NCBI GenBank assembly: GCA_035236585.1
Contig: CP141126.1
Span: 69,851,414 to 69,915,413, forward strand
Origin: Warburgia ugandensis
Lineage: Eukaryota; Streptophyta; Magnoliopsida; Canellales; Canellaceae
DNA length: 64,000 nucleotides
Direction: 5' to 3'
The translations under genes and the position numbers were made by a program. This document shows positions 10,985 through 22,035 of this stretch, in pieces. Under the pieces are notes generated by a model. The model saw only the letters and a list, made by a program, of their open reading frames with translations, was not told where the DNA came from and did not search any database. Numbering within the stretch: the first letter of the stretch is position 1; each line of letters starts with the position of its first letter.

Positions 10985-12892
10985 CCCCATTTCTCACTTC
11001 AAAATATGGTTTCAATCACTGGCCACTTCCTTTGGAATGTTCACCATATTTTTCAATCTTGATAGCCCCATAAGGATAGACAACTTTTACAATGTATGGG
11101 CTAGTGATGTAGATAGGAATTATAGAGGACCTCCTAACCTAGTTCTAACATTTTCTGTAGTATGGATTTGACATGAACCATCTTCATATAATCCTTGTAC
11201 TTTTTATTACTATCGTAAGCATCTATCCTAAGTTCTTCCAACTCTTCATGTTGGAATTTCCAATGTGACCTAGCTTTTTCATGGTTAAAATTGAGCTGTT
11301 TCATTGCCCAATAGGCTATGTGTTCTAACTCAATAGGCAAATGAGAAAGCTTTTCCAAAGCTTGTGATTTGCCTATTGAGTTAGAACACTGCTTTCCCAA
11401 AATCTAGACAATATGAGAACATACAGCTAGGGATCTTATACATTGTTCTATAAGCCTAGAGTGCATCAGTTAGTCATAGAGACCAATCTTTCATACTAGA
11501 TTTCACTGTTTTCTCAAGTATGTGCTCAATTTTCCTATTGGATACCTTAACTTGGTCACTAGTTTGAGGATGAAAGGGTTTTATAACTTTGCTGGTAACT
11601 TCTTATTTCTTCATAAGGGTTTCAAACACCTAGATTCAAAAGTGTTTTCCTTCATCAATAATAATAACACGTGGAGTGTTGAAGCATGAAAAGATGTTAT
11701 CTCTAAAATACTAGACTGCCACCATGTGGTCATTAGTCATACATGCTATTACCTCTACTCACTTGGATACATAGTCAATGACCACTAGGATGCATGGATT
11801 TTTTAAAGAGTTAGGGAAGGGACCCATGAAGTAAATGCCCCAAGCATTAAAAATTTGGACAATCAAAATTGTGTTTAATGGAATTATGTTCCTATAACCA
11901 ATGTTCCCTAATTTCTGGCAGCAATCAGATGCCTTATAGTACATGCGAGAATCATTAAAAATCATGGGCCTATAAGATCCATACTAAAAATTCTTTGCAA
12001 CAGTCTTCTTTGCACTATAATAGCCTCCACCAGCTTGGTCATTGAAAAAGGAGATGATTTTATTGTGTTCATTATCTAGAACACATGTCCTAATGATTTG
12101 GTTGGGGTCGTATTTGAATAAGTATAGATTGCACCATATAAAGTACTTAACCTTGGCTAGAAAATTAGATATATCTTGCTTTGACCAATGTACTATAATT
12201 TATTAATCATGAGATAAATGACAACATCTACATACCAAGGCACTTGGGAAGCTTGCAAAAGTTGGTCATCAAGATAAGTTCCTTTGATGGGAAAAGGTTC
12301 ATTAGAATACTCAACTATTAGCATGGACAAGTGATTTGCTACTATAGTTTTAGACCCTTTCTTAGCTCAAATTTATATGTTGAACACCTGAAGTAGAAGA
12401 ATCCACTAGATAGGTCATGGTTTAGCATCCTTCTTTGAAATAAATACTTCAATGTCGCATGATCCAAATACATAATCACCTTAGACCATAAGAGGTAGGA
12501 CCTAAACTTGTCCAAAATAAAAAACTATAGCTAACAACTTTTTCTCCTAGTCGAGTAGTTGAGTTGGGCATCATTTAGAGTCTTGCTAGCATAATAAATC
12601 ATATGTTGACGTTTAGCAATTTGTTGCCCTAGAATAGCATCAATCGTGTAGTTAGAAGAGTCACACATGATCTTCAATGGTGCAATCCAATCTGACGATT
12701 GTATGATATGTGTAAATCAGCCTTTAGATGTCCAAAGGATTTCATGCAATATTGATCAAAGTTAAAAATTACCTCCTTTGCTAACAAATTGCAAAGGGAG
12801 CAAGAAATTGGACTAAAATCTTTTATAAAGCATATATAAAAATGAGCATGGCCTAGGAACAAGTGGATCTCCTTCATCATCCTGGGAGGGGG
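10985..12892 (-). pseudogene. Inverted OTA pol relic W: RT end, RNase H, integrase
   Basis: Read on the minus strand from 12892 down. It opens within RT (PPPRMMKEI...FLGHA.FY, then FIKDFSPIS), enters RNase H, then integrase (12000-11440), and ends with the integrase tail (HLPIELEHIAYWA at 11280-11345, PYIVKVVYPYGAIKIE near 11050, and GQ-LKPYF near 11000). The homology starts abruptly at the PPP codons of RT, so the upstream half of RT, protease and gag are missing. Stops and frameshifts are frequent; the longest open pieces are 88 and 68 codons. A hairpin-forming inverted duplication interrupts it at 11320-11389. Family call is firm from motif order. Confidence 0.85.
11320..11389. repeat. Near-perfect 70-bp inverted repeat inside the W integrase
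   Basis: Arms at 11320-11342 and 11367-11389 are perfect reverse complements over 23 bp (left arm begins GTGTTCTAACTCAATAGGC). The 24-nt centre contains a second inverted pair (AAGCTTT ... AAAGCTT), so one hairpin could span nearly all 70 bases. The left arm is the authentic integrase sequence (minus-strand LPIELEH). The right arm is an inverted copy standing where the GMSPYRLVYGKA-type segment should be. This points to fold-back or template-switch synthesis. Confidence 0.9.
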
Positions 12893-13395
12893 CGGTGATG
12901 GGTACAGAAATATTAAATAAATATCTCTATTTAGAAGGTTTTAGCCTTTGAAATCACTTAATCATCACTAATTAAGGTTAGTTCTACTATTTTATGGGTC
13001 TAAGGTACAAATGTAAAAAATGCATAGAATTTTTAATTTTAGCTCAGAATGAGCAATTTCAAATTCCAATCTCCATTGAAGAGCCATACATGCCAAGTGA
13101 AGTCTTTGAGATTCAAAAAGATCATTGGGTTTCATTGTCAAAGTCATAATGGTCAAAAACCCTATATTCAACTTCTATTCAAATGAGGATAAAAAGGTGG
13201 CAAATTCCCATGAATGAGGGCATGCATACATGTCATCACCATTGTAAGCTTATATAAGAAGTTCAATTCATATGCATTGAAATCATATACAATGAAAGCT
13301 TCTTAGAATATAAGAAAAAAAGAATAGGGTCATATAAGATATTGAAGCACAACTGTTCGACATGAGCATATAAAGATCTACAAGGATGAAGGTCA
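12893..13395. other. Segment S, copy 1: unidentified 0.5 kb between W and LTR V1
   Basis: No open frame or recognised domain. It begins right where RT homology in W ends (TGATGGGTA near 12897) and runs to the start of LTR V1. Nearly the same 500 bp recurs at 43503-44002, so it belonged to the ancestral arrangement before duplication. GCTTATATAAGAAG (about 13249) is TATA-like. It could be a fragment or solo LTR of an unknown element into or beside which V inserted. It is not a PPT region, so LTR V1 is a 5' LTR. Confidence 0.6.
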
Positions 13396-14866
13396 TTTGA
13401 TAAGGGTTCAATTTTGTATAAAAACAACCCAATTAATAGCACATGGATTATAAATCATAAATGAAAAAGTATAAGATTTTTTCAAAATTCATAATACATG
13501 CATTTTTGAACTAATAATTCAAAAGTTTGCCATTTTGCGGGTTCAAAAGCTAATCCATAGTAAGAATGAATCATAAAAAAAAAAAAAAAAAAAAAATGGA
13601 TTTAATTAAGTTTTTTTTTTTTTTATAATCTTTTTGAGGTATTGAGATGATGAACTGACATCTAAGATCAATCAAGAAGTGAATTGAGGATCAAGATCAA
13701 CTTAGAGAGCAAGGGCCTAATTTCAAAATTTTTAAGCTCAAGTAAGGGTTATGATTATTCTAACACAATCAATTGAGTTCAGAAAAGAAATTGGAAGAAT
13801 GAGCCATGTAATTTCACCACCATTGCATGGGAATTGGAGCAATGTAAGCCACCAAGTCACATAAGCCATGTAGGCACTGAAACTAAGAAATAGAAGCCCA
13901 TGAATTAAGTTATTTTTTCCATTGAAATCCTTGAATTCCTTGCTTTCTATTACTTTCTTTCTCATCCTTTTATGTTCTTTTACTTTCGTTCACATTTGGG
14001 TTCATATGCATACAATCCTGGATGTTGGTTTTCCTTTCTTTTGAAGTCATTAATTTGTAATTTCTTGCTAAGAATAATGCGCAATTTCACTTTTTACGCT
14101 TCCAATGTCTATGAACCTATTTTTGTTAGAATATCAAGTCAATAAAGATCATGGTCTGTGTGCACTTTCTTTACTTATCTCTGATGCTTAAAAGTCTTTG
14201 AATCTTGATTGTCATATGATGTTTTGTGCTTACTTTCCTTGCATCTTCCTTTCAAGATTTCATGTACACCATACCCATGTCCATTCATGCATAAAATTCA
14301 TCCAAATTTCATGTTTACATCTTTAATAATCACCTCTAACTATTTTGTTCTTGTTTAATTAGTCTAGCAGGATTTATTTGTCTAATTTATGGTTCTTAAA
14401 TTGCTATGAAAATTTAGTTGCATGTTAGGTTGATCTTAGGTAGCTTCTAATTCTAGCTTTTTGCAAGTTATATTTTAAAAAAAATTAATTTAGTTTTATG
14501 AAAGTATTATTTTTTAGGAAGTTTCATGTCATGCATGTTTAAGTTTCCTAGATTAAGTTATTTTAGTTTTACATTAGTTTCTTTTATTGACTGCATGTTA
14601 GTTAGGAAAGTTTTTAATTCCATTTATGATCTTTATTTTTTGGAAGTTTCCTTTGGTTCATGTTTTCAATTTCATGCATGTTTCTAGTTCCATATTATTT
14701 ACATTCCTACTTTAGATCAAATTCAATCTCTTTTTGGCTAGGATAAGTGTTTTAAGCAAGATTTAATCAACACATTAAACCATGAGATTCCTACTGGGAT
14801 CAACTTAACTTGCTTGTAATCACTATATTGATTCATGTGCTTACGAGTAATATTAAAACATACACC
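13396..14866 (+). mobile_element. 5' LTR of OTA element V1
   Basis: About 1.47 kb, starting TTTGATAAGGGTTCAATTTT and ending AAAACATACACCA. It is followed within 8 bases by a decayed tRNA-Asp PBS, which fixes the plus orientation. It matches LTR V2 (44003-45466) in order throughout. A homopolymer pair (A-run then T-run, 13569-13623) lies near its start and is largely absent in V2. The frame at 13738-13965 (minus) is a chance opening. Confidence 0.85.
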
Positions 14867-14873
14867 AAGTTTT

Positions 14874-14891
14874 TGGTTCTATTGCTAGGGA
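14874..14891 (+). promoter_or_regulatory. Decayed primer-binding site (tRNA-Asp) of V1
   Basis: TGGTTCTATTGCTAGGGA aligns with TGGCGCCGTTGCCGGGGA, the complement of the plant tRNA-Asp 3' end, at 12 of 18 positions. All six changes fall in the three CpG dinucleotides of the consensus, and five are C-to-T or G-to-A. This site would prime minus-strand DNA synthesis. Confidence 0.75.
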
Positions 14892-16480
14892 ATTGACATG
14901 GATTTGTGGTTGGATCTTTGTTTAGATTGTTTATCTATAGTTGGGGAACTAGGTTGCATTAGATTATGCTTTTTACATCATATTTGCATATTTTGATAAT
15001 TCCACACACATTGATCAAAAGGAGTAGCGTGATCCTATGGGCCAAGCTTCATTGGCATGATTAGGATTTCCTTGCTTTCTTATATTAGGTTTTTCCATTT
15101 ATTTTTTAGAAGATTTATAGTGAGGTCCCACTATAATTTGTAACTATTTCTTATATTTTAAATAGATTGTACTAATATAAGGCAAGCATGGGGTATGGTG
15201 ATCTGCACTTGAACTTCATCAGATATTCCACTGTAAGTTTCTATCACTTATTTTTATTTCCCCAGTGTAGTTACATTTTGTCTAATTGGATTGTGGATGG
15301 TAGTGTAATTCATATAATTTAGTGTCATTGAATAAAACTTGATGCATATTATTTAGGGTTGTGGCATTATATTGCACCTATTTAACAAAGTTTTGCTTCA
15401 ACTTGGCTATAATTAAGACATAGGCTATTTAGTTATAATGTCTTGTCTGTTAAGGCCCTTTGTAAGATAGCATATAGGTATGCATTAGTTTTCCTTTCCT
15501 TGTATTGCATTTTACATTTAATTTCTTTATGGTAGATGTTCACATTGATAGTAAGGGCTCCACAGGAACCCTCAAAGGATAAGGACTGGATTTCATCACC
15601 AGATCCTTGGCCCATCTAAGTAATCAAATTGATTTCTTGTATGTTCACTATCCCAACCCTTAATTTAAAATCAAGTAGCAAGAGACTTAGGATATTGAGC
15701 TTATGGGACCCTTTTTGAAGGAGTAGATCTATTGCAACTCTAGTGGCTTATTATCATTGTGGTTAGAGTGGATATGCAAAATCCAAGTGCTGTTTCTATG
15801 TCTTTCATTGAATTTTGTTGAGGTATAAATGCCTCTTTCCATGAGAATTATATGAACCACTTTAGAGTAGAACATAACTAGTAAGTATTAGTCGAGCCTA
15901 GATAAAAGGAGTTGACAAGATTTAGGCTTAAAGTTATAATACTATAGGTTAACAAAGAATATTAAACTAGCTCATTAGCAGACCATTAGGATTGATTGTG
16001 CATCATTTAAAGTTAGGTTACATTATATAGATAAGAGTTTATCTTGGTCAATGCACAATAGTCAATCTAACAACACAAAATTAGTACCATTTGATCCTTG
16101 AGATTAAACATACCCATAGGCAAGAGGTGAGAAATCAAATTCCTAGCCCCATGGAAGACCCACCAACTATAATTGACATAAGGCCATAAGCAACTTCAAT
16201 GTGCCACTTCAGCTAAATTCTCCGTCATGCATCACATTGCCACCCACAAATGCAAGCCATTATGAGCATAAACCTGGAGGCATTCAGTTAAATGAGAGGG
16301 AGAATATGCATGTACATATCAAGGAATTCCTTGACATGTGCACTACAATCAAGTTTTGAAATGTTTTGGATGATTCTATTATATTTAGGTTGTTTCCCTT
16401 CTCATTAAAAAATAAGGGTAAATCATCCCTGAATTCTTTAGAGTTTTGTCATATTACTAAAATGTTTCTAGGAAAATTTT
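14892..16480 (+). other. Long untranslated leader of V1
   Basis: About 1.6 kb between PBS and gag with no reading frame of note. It is collinear with the V2 leader (45491-47180), for example TTAATTTAAAATCAAGTAGCAAGAGACTTAGG-like sequence near 15660 and 46300, and CTAACCCCAT-like sequence before gag. A long leader is usual for OTA elements. The short minus frame at 15433-15615 is not supported. Confidence 0.65.
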
Positions 16481-17430
16481 TCCTTGTATAGAAACCAATG
16501 CCCTTCATAGGAAAATCATAAACTTCCAACAAGGAGAAGATGAACAATGTTATGGATAATGGGAAAGTTGGAATGAATTGTTGCAAAAGTGTCCCCATCA
16601 TGGTTTTGAAAAGTGACAACAAGTTCAATACTTTTATGAAGAACTTACACCTCAAAATAGAGGGATGATTGATGCAACTAGTGAAGGGTCCCTCAAGATG
16701 AAAACTGAGATGGAGGCTTGATAAATGTTTGAGACATTTGTTAGGACTATTCAAGTAGGAGACAGAGAAATTCCCAGCCTCAAAAGTGAGGAGGCCTTTA
16801 TGAAATAGGAGTGACCACATACACATCTTATAAGATTGACACTTTCAAGGGATGAATGGACAAGGTTGAAAGTATGCTCCAAACAATGACTGCATACTAG
16901 ATGCTCTCTTGGCTGTTACTACATCCAATAAACCTCCATAGAAGGTTCATTCCACTTGTTCTAATGCAACACACTTAGCCTCAACTTGTCCATCTAATAG
17001 AGTTTGCACTGGATATCTTTGAGAACAAGCAATGAATGCATATCACAAACCCAACAAGAATCCTTATTCTAGGACCTATAATCCATGATGAGCGTGGCAT
17101 GCTAACTTGTCATGGTTTAAGGACAATTACTAGTTTACTAGGGAAGTCAATCTATGAACCCCAGGCACAAAATTTTCCTTGAACATCAATTCCCCAGTGG
17201 CTTCCTACTTTTAACTTCCTCAACAACCAAAGAAACCATCAATTGAGGATAATATTAGTTGCTCCTAAAAAAATATGAGGGGACTAAAAAGGCCCTGCAC
17301 CAAATCTAGAATGAGAGTCGATAGTCAGCCAATGTAATTCTCAAGCTATTGCCAAATTAGAGATACAAATGAGCCAATTGTTTGCTGCATTGAATGATAG
17401 AGGAAAGGTATAGTTTTCTAGTCAGCCAAT
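16481..17430 (+). pseudogene. Broken gag of V1
   Basis: Remnant of the capsid polyprotein gene. The gag core is legible at about 16545-16770 in one frame: W-E-S-W-N-E-L-L-Q-K-C-P-H-H-G-F, then QQVQYFYEELTPQNRGMIDA and KMKTEMEA, interrupted by several stops. These are hallmarks of the retrotransposon gag domain in OTA elements. The rest (to 17430) aligns with V2 gag at 47440-48100 but is riddled with stops. The 125-codon minus-strand frame over this region is its antisense shadow. Confidence 0.85.
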
Positions 17431-17756
17431 ACACAGATACGTTTTATAAGATTGACACTTTGGAGAGATGTATGGACAAATGTTGAAAGTATGTTCTAGA
17501 CAATGACTGCAAAACTAGATGCCCTCATGGGTGTTAATGCATCCACAAAACCTCCATAGGAGGTTTGTTCCGCTTGTTCTATCCTGGTACACTAAACCTC
17601 AGCTTTTCCATCTAATAAATTGTACTTTTAGAACAAGCAAATGCAATAAATGCATATTGCAACCCTCACAATAATCCCTATCCTAAGACTTATAATCCAA
17701 GATGTGTTAGGCACCCTAATTTGTAAGGTTTAAGAACAATTACCATGAAAGTTCAT
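17431..17756 (+). repeat. Second, partial copy of the V1 gag 3' part
   Basis: After 17430 the sequence jumps back. 17431-17756 repeats the stretch from about 16815 to 17150 (TTATAAGATTGACACTTT, then a 'tatggacaa...ttgaaagtatg' block, CTAGATGCCCTC, and 'gaacaattac' near the end). The copies differ at many sites, so this is an old internal duplication. At 17756 it joins inverted integrase sequence (W') at a short TCTAT-like overlap. Confidence 0.75.
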
Positions 17757-17936
17757 CTATTTTATAAGCCTAGAGCGAATTAATTAGTCATAGCGACTAA
17801 TCTTTCCTATTGGAGTTCACCATTTTCTTTAGTATGTGTTTAATTTCCCTATTGGATGCCTCAACTTTCCCATGAGTTTGGGAATGATAGGGCTTTTCAA
17901 CTTTTGGGGCAACTTCTTATTTCTTCATAAGGGTCT
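17757..17936 (-). pseudogene. W' integrase fragment left of element X
   Basis: Collinear with W from about 11440 (TATAAGCCTAGAG, then TTAGTCATAG.GAC.AATCTTTC, CCTATTGGAT, TTCTTATTTCTTCATAAGGG). It encodes, on the minus strand, part of the integrase core and is interrupted at 17941 by element X. The remainder of the same relic resumes at 42261. Confidence 0.82.
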
Positions 17937-17941
17937 CAAAT
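17937..17941. repeat. Left target-site duplication of X (CAAAT)
   Basis: CAAAT on the left and CAAAC at 42261-42265 on the right differ by one base. The uninterrupted W copy has CAAAC at the equivalent position (11623-11627), so the right copy is ancestral and the left has mutated. Confidence 0.7.
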
Positions 17942-19187
17942 AATGACGACTCAAGCTTTTCACACACATTTTTCTTTTTTTTCATAATCCTTTTGAAAGG
18001 TGGTGCCCCAAGTTTGAAAAATAATTTGAAAAAACTAATTTTTGTTAATGAATTTCATTTTAAAACCCTGAGTGACAACCATCAACTCAATTCTATGCAA
18101 TTAATGATTTAGTCTGATATTTAAATTTTGAAAATTCAAATAAAATTTTCATTTTTAAAGTAAACCTTTTAAAAACAAGTTTCCTTCTTTAGGACCCACC
18201 CAATAAATAGCCACAATCCTTGCATCATTACAAGTCAACTCCAAATACCATGAAGGTGCATGTACGGTCCAAGTAGAATTAAAACATACCCTCAGACAAT
18301 GATATCTAGATTAACTACTCGCCGAACTTCTTGGCATTGCAAAAGTAATGTAATGCCTTAGCAAGGTATGCTTGGTGGGGAAATAAGATGCTTATGAAAA
18401 TTAAAATAAAACACTTCTGTTCACATTATAATAATCATTTCAAGGAATCAAAATATTTTACATCAATAATTTGTATGATTAAATTTAAGATAATCTAAAA
18501 CATTAAAATATAAAATTCCAAAGAATTTCATGTAAATATCAAGAATAGATCCAACAGGGAAATATTATGGTCAAATCATAGTAAACTTTATGAATAGATG
18601 CAAACATCATAAATAGATCCAGCAATGCAAGGTCATGTAGAAATCATGGTCCAATTTAAGACTAAAGATACTAAAGTCAAACGAGTTAAATGACGTTAAA
18701 CTCATGAAATTAGTGCATATAGTCATTGGTGATCACACCCCTAACTATATGGGGCCCACAATCATCTAGTCAACAATGAGTATACATAATGGTCATGAAC
18801 TCATAATAAGCATATCATCATGCCACATAATCACAAGTACTATCACCCAATCATGTATGTATACCTTATCACGTAAACCAAGCACACATGCTGTAACAGT
18901 CATGGTCACAGCACTGTGCTAACATCAAACCAAGCACACTATGCTAACATAAAACCAAGCTCAGATGCTATCACTTAGTGGTGATTGCAGCACTGTGCTA
19001 AAACATGGACCATTATGCTACAATGATATCCAACTCCGAGTCCATCGACTACCTCTCCTCATTGAAAATAGAATGGGAGACTTGGCATCCATCTTGCATG
19101 CGTGAGGATTAGAATCGTAATGTGGATTACCCATTATACACTATCTATGGTATTTTCTCTTCTATGGGGAGGGTATTTATTCATCAC

Positions 19188-19395
19188 ACAAAGTTAGAGA
19201 AGGGGAGCCTTGGCGCAACAATAAAAGTTGTCATCATGTGACCTTGAGGTCATGGGTTCAAGGCGTGGAATTAACCTCTTGCAAAATGCAAGGTAAGGCT
19301 ACCTACTATAGGCCCTTGTGGTCCACCCCCTTCCATGGACCCTACATAGGTGGGAGCTTCGTGCACTAGAGCTGCCCTTTTTTACAAAGTTAGAG
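19188..19395 (+). mobile_element. Au-like SINE with target-site duplications
   Basis: Body 19200-19383, about 184 bp. It begins GGGGAGCCTTGGCGCAACA and ends GAGCTGCCCTTTTTT, the layout of the widespread plant Au SINE. A tRNA-derived polymerase III promoter is visible: box A-like TGGCGCAACA (19211-19220) and box B-like GGGTTCAAGGC (19254-19264). Perfect 12-bp duplications ACAAAGTTAGAG flank it (19188-19199, 19384-19395). The other X LTR has the empty site (ACAAATTCAGAG, 39724-39735), so it inserted after X. It encodes no protein and would need a LINE's machinery to move. Confidence 0.92.
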
Positions 19396-20103
19396 GGTGG
19401 ATGGTCAACCTACATCCCTCCTAGCATAATATCCACCCAGCACACACCTATCTAAAATAAAACTCCCTGCCTCCATTCCTAGATATCATAAAATCATTAG
19501 GCTATATGCTTGTTTCATATGAAATCCACAAAAATAGCGCATCATATGCGTAGTTGGTACTTTGTACAAAACTTAAGCCCACATGGCTATCGAATCCAAT
19601 TATGTGAATATAAAACATGTAGTAGGTTCTTAAAATCATACATTTTAAATAAATGACATTCATTTTAAATTTACAAAATTAGAATATAATGATTTTTCAT
19701 ATATGATACTATAAACCTTTTATTTTAGAAATCATGTCATAAATACTGCATGCATAATATCGCATAATAGTTGCATTTTATAAATGATTCATGTTCTCAA
19801 ATCTCATGTAATTATCAAAATCACAACATAACCATGTCAAAAGATCCCGTAATTCATGAAAATTAGCATCATAATTTGTGCCTACCTTGAATTCGGTAAT
19901 CCCAATCCTCAAAATGCCCAATGGTCTCAATGTTGTATCAATCAACGTATCTACCTACTCATACATCAAATAATGTCATTTTCCTATCACAAATCCTTAT
20001 CGGTTAACTCATTTAGTCCTTGATCATCGTCTTTACATATCATATGAATATATCTTAATCTTGGCAATATCCTAAAATACTAGCTATTGATTAAAGATCA
20101 ACG

Positions 20104-20750
20104 GTCTAGATCATTCATTTGTTATTAACTTCTATTGATTTCAGCCAAGCGCATAGCTTATTTCATATTTCAAATTTTAATTTATTGATCCAACACTTAA
20201 TTCAAATTATGATCAGTCATATCAATAGTTCCAAATCATCCTAACTTTCAATTTCATAAGCTAAGGCAATTAGAATAATCCCATCACTAAGTTACTTCAA
20301 TTATCCATTTTAAAGATTGATCTGACATGATTGCATGTATTTTCTCGATTTTCTATAGTTCAATTGTCTCTCACTCACTTCTGTTTAGATTTGATGATCA
20401 AATCCTACTCTAATGTTCGATCTATGTTTCATGTCTCGGTCTAGACCATTCATTTGTTATTAACTTCTATTGATCTCGGCCAAGTGCATAGCTTATTTCA
20501 TATTTCAATTTTTAATTTATTGATCCAACACTTAATTCAAATTATGATCAGTCATATCAATAGTTCCAAATCATTCTAACTTTCAATTTCATAAGCTAAG
20601 GCAATTAGAATAATCCCATCACTAAGTTACTTCGATTATCCATTTTAAAGATTGATCTAACTTATTGCATGTATTTTCTAAATTTTCTATAGTTCAATTG
20701 TCTCCCACTCACTTATGTTTAGATTTGACGATCAAATCCTACTCTAATGT
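20104..20750. repeat. 335-bp tandem duplication in the left LTR of X
   Basis: 20104-20438 and 20439-20750 (continuing after Y at 29849) are close copies, for example CATTCATTTGTTATTAACTT at 20112 and 20447. The right X LTR has only one copy (about 40405-40760). The duplication is therefore private to this LTR. It predates Y, which interrupts the second unit. Confidence 0.85.
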
Positions 20751-21137
20751 TGTAACGCCCAAGCAATTTATGCCATTTTTAACAAAAATTGTACATTTTA
20801 TGGGAAATAAACTGAGTTAAATGTTTTACTATATTTAAAATAATCAATGAAGGAATTTGTGAGAAACTTGATACCATTAGATTCTACTCAAAAAATGGAA
20901 TCCAACGCCTCAAAAATCACCCAAAACGGAGTTCGTATGAAGAAGTTACATCCGTTTAAAGATAGGGGTATTTCTAAAAATTAAACAGAAAAACGAAAAA
21001 GGGTGAAAAACGTAGGGGGCCGTTTTGATAACGGCACCCCCTGTCGTCTTCAACCTCTAGACCCTCCCAGAAAACCAGTTTTTCCCTATTTCTCTAGAAT
21101 ACACCACGGGAAATGGCAGCACCGCCTTTCACTCCTC

Positions 21138-21145
21138 TATAAAAA
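21138..21145 (+). promoter_or_regulatory. TATA box of the Y 5' LTR
   Basis: TATAAAAA in the context CACTCCTCTATAAAAACCTC, followed by a C-rich start region. The same box is at 27394-27401 in the 3' LTR. It probably sets the U3/R border about 0.4 kb into the LTR. Confidence 0.7.
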
Positions 21146-21655
21146 CCTCATCTCCCCCCTCCAAAATCATGAGTTTTCCAGACATTTGGGCTAGGGTTTC
21201 CGGCTAGAATCGGAAACCCAGTTCCCTAGGTTTTTCAGCAATGGCCAGGCCCAAGTCAGGCCGGCCATCTCGTTCCTGTCTCCCCATTCCTGTCTCTCCT
21301 CTTGTTCCAGTTTGACATTGGGGTTTTCCCCTTCGTGGGTTCGGACAAACACAGAAATCCTGTGAGATAGGGTTTCAGACTGAAATGGGGTTCCATCACT
21401 AGCAATGGGCACTCCCCAGGCTGCCCAGGTAAGATGTCCTTACCTCCCTTCTCCGGTTCCTCCACCTTTTAGGCAAGATCCATGCTGGATCTAGCGTTTC
21501 CAGCCGTTTTCTAGCAGGAATTCCTGGCCGAAAAATGCCCCAAGATCGGTTCTAGCCAGGTGTGCATGAACACGACATCCCGGGCACACCACTGTGCACG
21601 AGGGCACGTGAATATGTATGGGCATGGCCTCGATGCGTCCCAGGCACAGTCCAGG

Positions 21656-22035
21656 CTCGACCGGGATGCATGGGCGGCCCGGGAGCCAACACACATGTCG
21701 ACTATGCCAAGGTGTGTTCCTGCGAGGTCATCCAGGACGTGCATCATAGCGTGTCGCTTAGGCATGCTTGTACACGTGTGAACACTGTCCCAGGTGTGGC
21801 CTTCGGGTACATGCGTAACATGGGGCACGGGTCCTAGCTCGACTAGGATGCACGGGGTGCCCTGGGAGCTGCGACGTGCCATGCTACAAGGTGCGTCTGT
21901 GTGATGATGCACGTCATAACGCGTCACTTGAGCATGCATGAGCATGTGCAAAACGCGGTCTCTAGCACGGCCTTTAGGCACACACGCACATGAGGTGGTC
22001 GCAGTTCAACCAGGATGCATGGGTGTCCTGGGAAG
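21656..22035 (+). repeat. Degenerate tandem array in the GC-rich part of the Y 5' LTR
   Basis: A unit starting CTCGACCGGGATGCATGG (21656) recurs at 21838 (CTCGACTAGGATGCACGG) and 22005 (TTCAACCAGGATGCATGG), giving periods of 182 and 167 bp. Inside each unit a 'cgtcat...gcgtcacttgagcatgc'-like block also recurs. A weaker, earlier copy may start near 21560. The 3' LTR has the same spacing. Confidence 0.75.

Noticed and set aside
16449..16826. 125-codon minus-strand frame
   Set aside because: It is the antisense shadow of the V1 gag core; the sense strand reads the conserved gag motifs. The frame at 47256-47444 is the same artefact over V2 gag.
19200..19383. tRNA-like box A and box B considered as a tRNA gene
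   Set aside because: No cloverleaf or anticodon arm can be drawn. The full length, T-rich end and target duplications identify a SINE.
21511..21981. 156-codon minus-strand frame in the Y 5' LTR, and overlapping frames at 21560-21837
   Set aside because: They lie in a GC-rich, repeat-built part of an LTR. The counterpart in the 3' LTR is broken into other frames, and no domain is recognisable.
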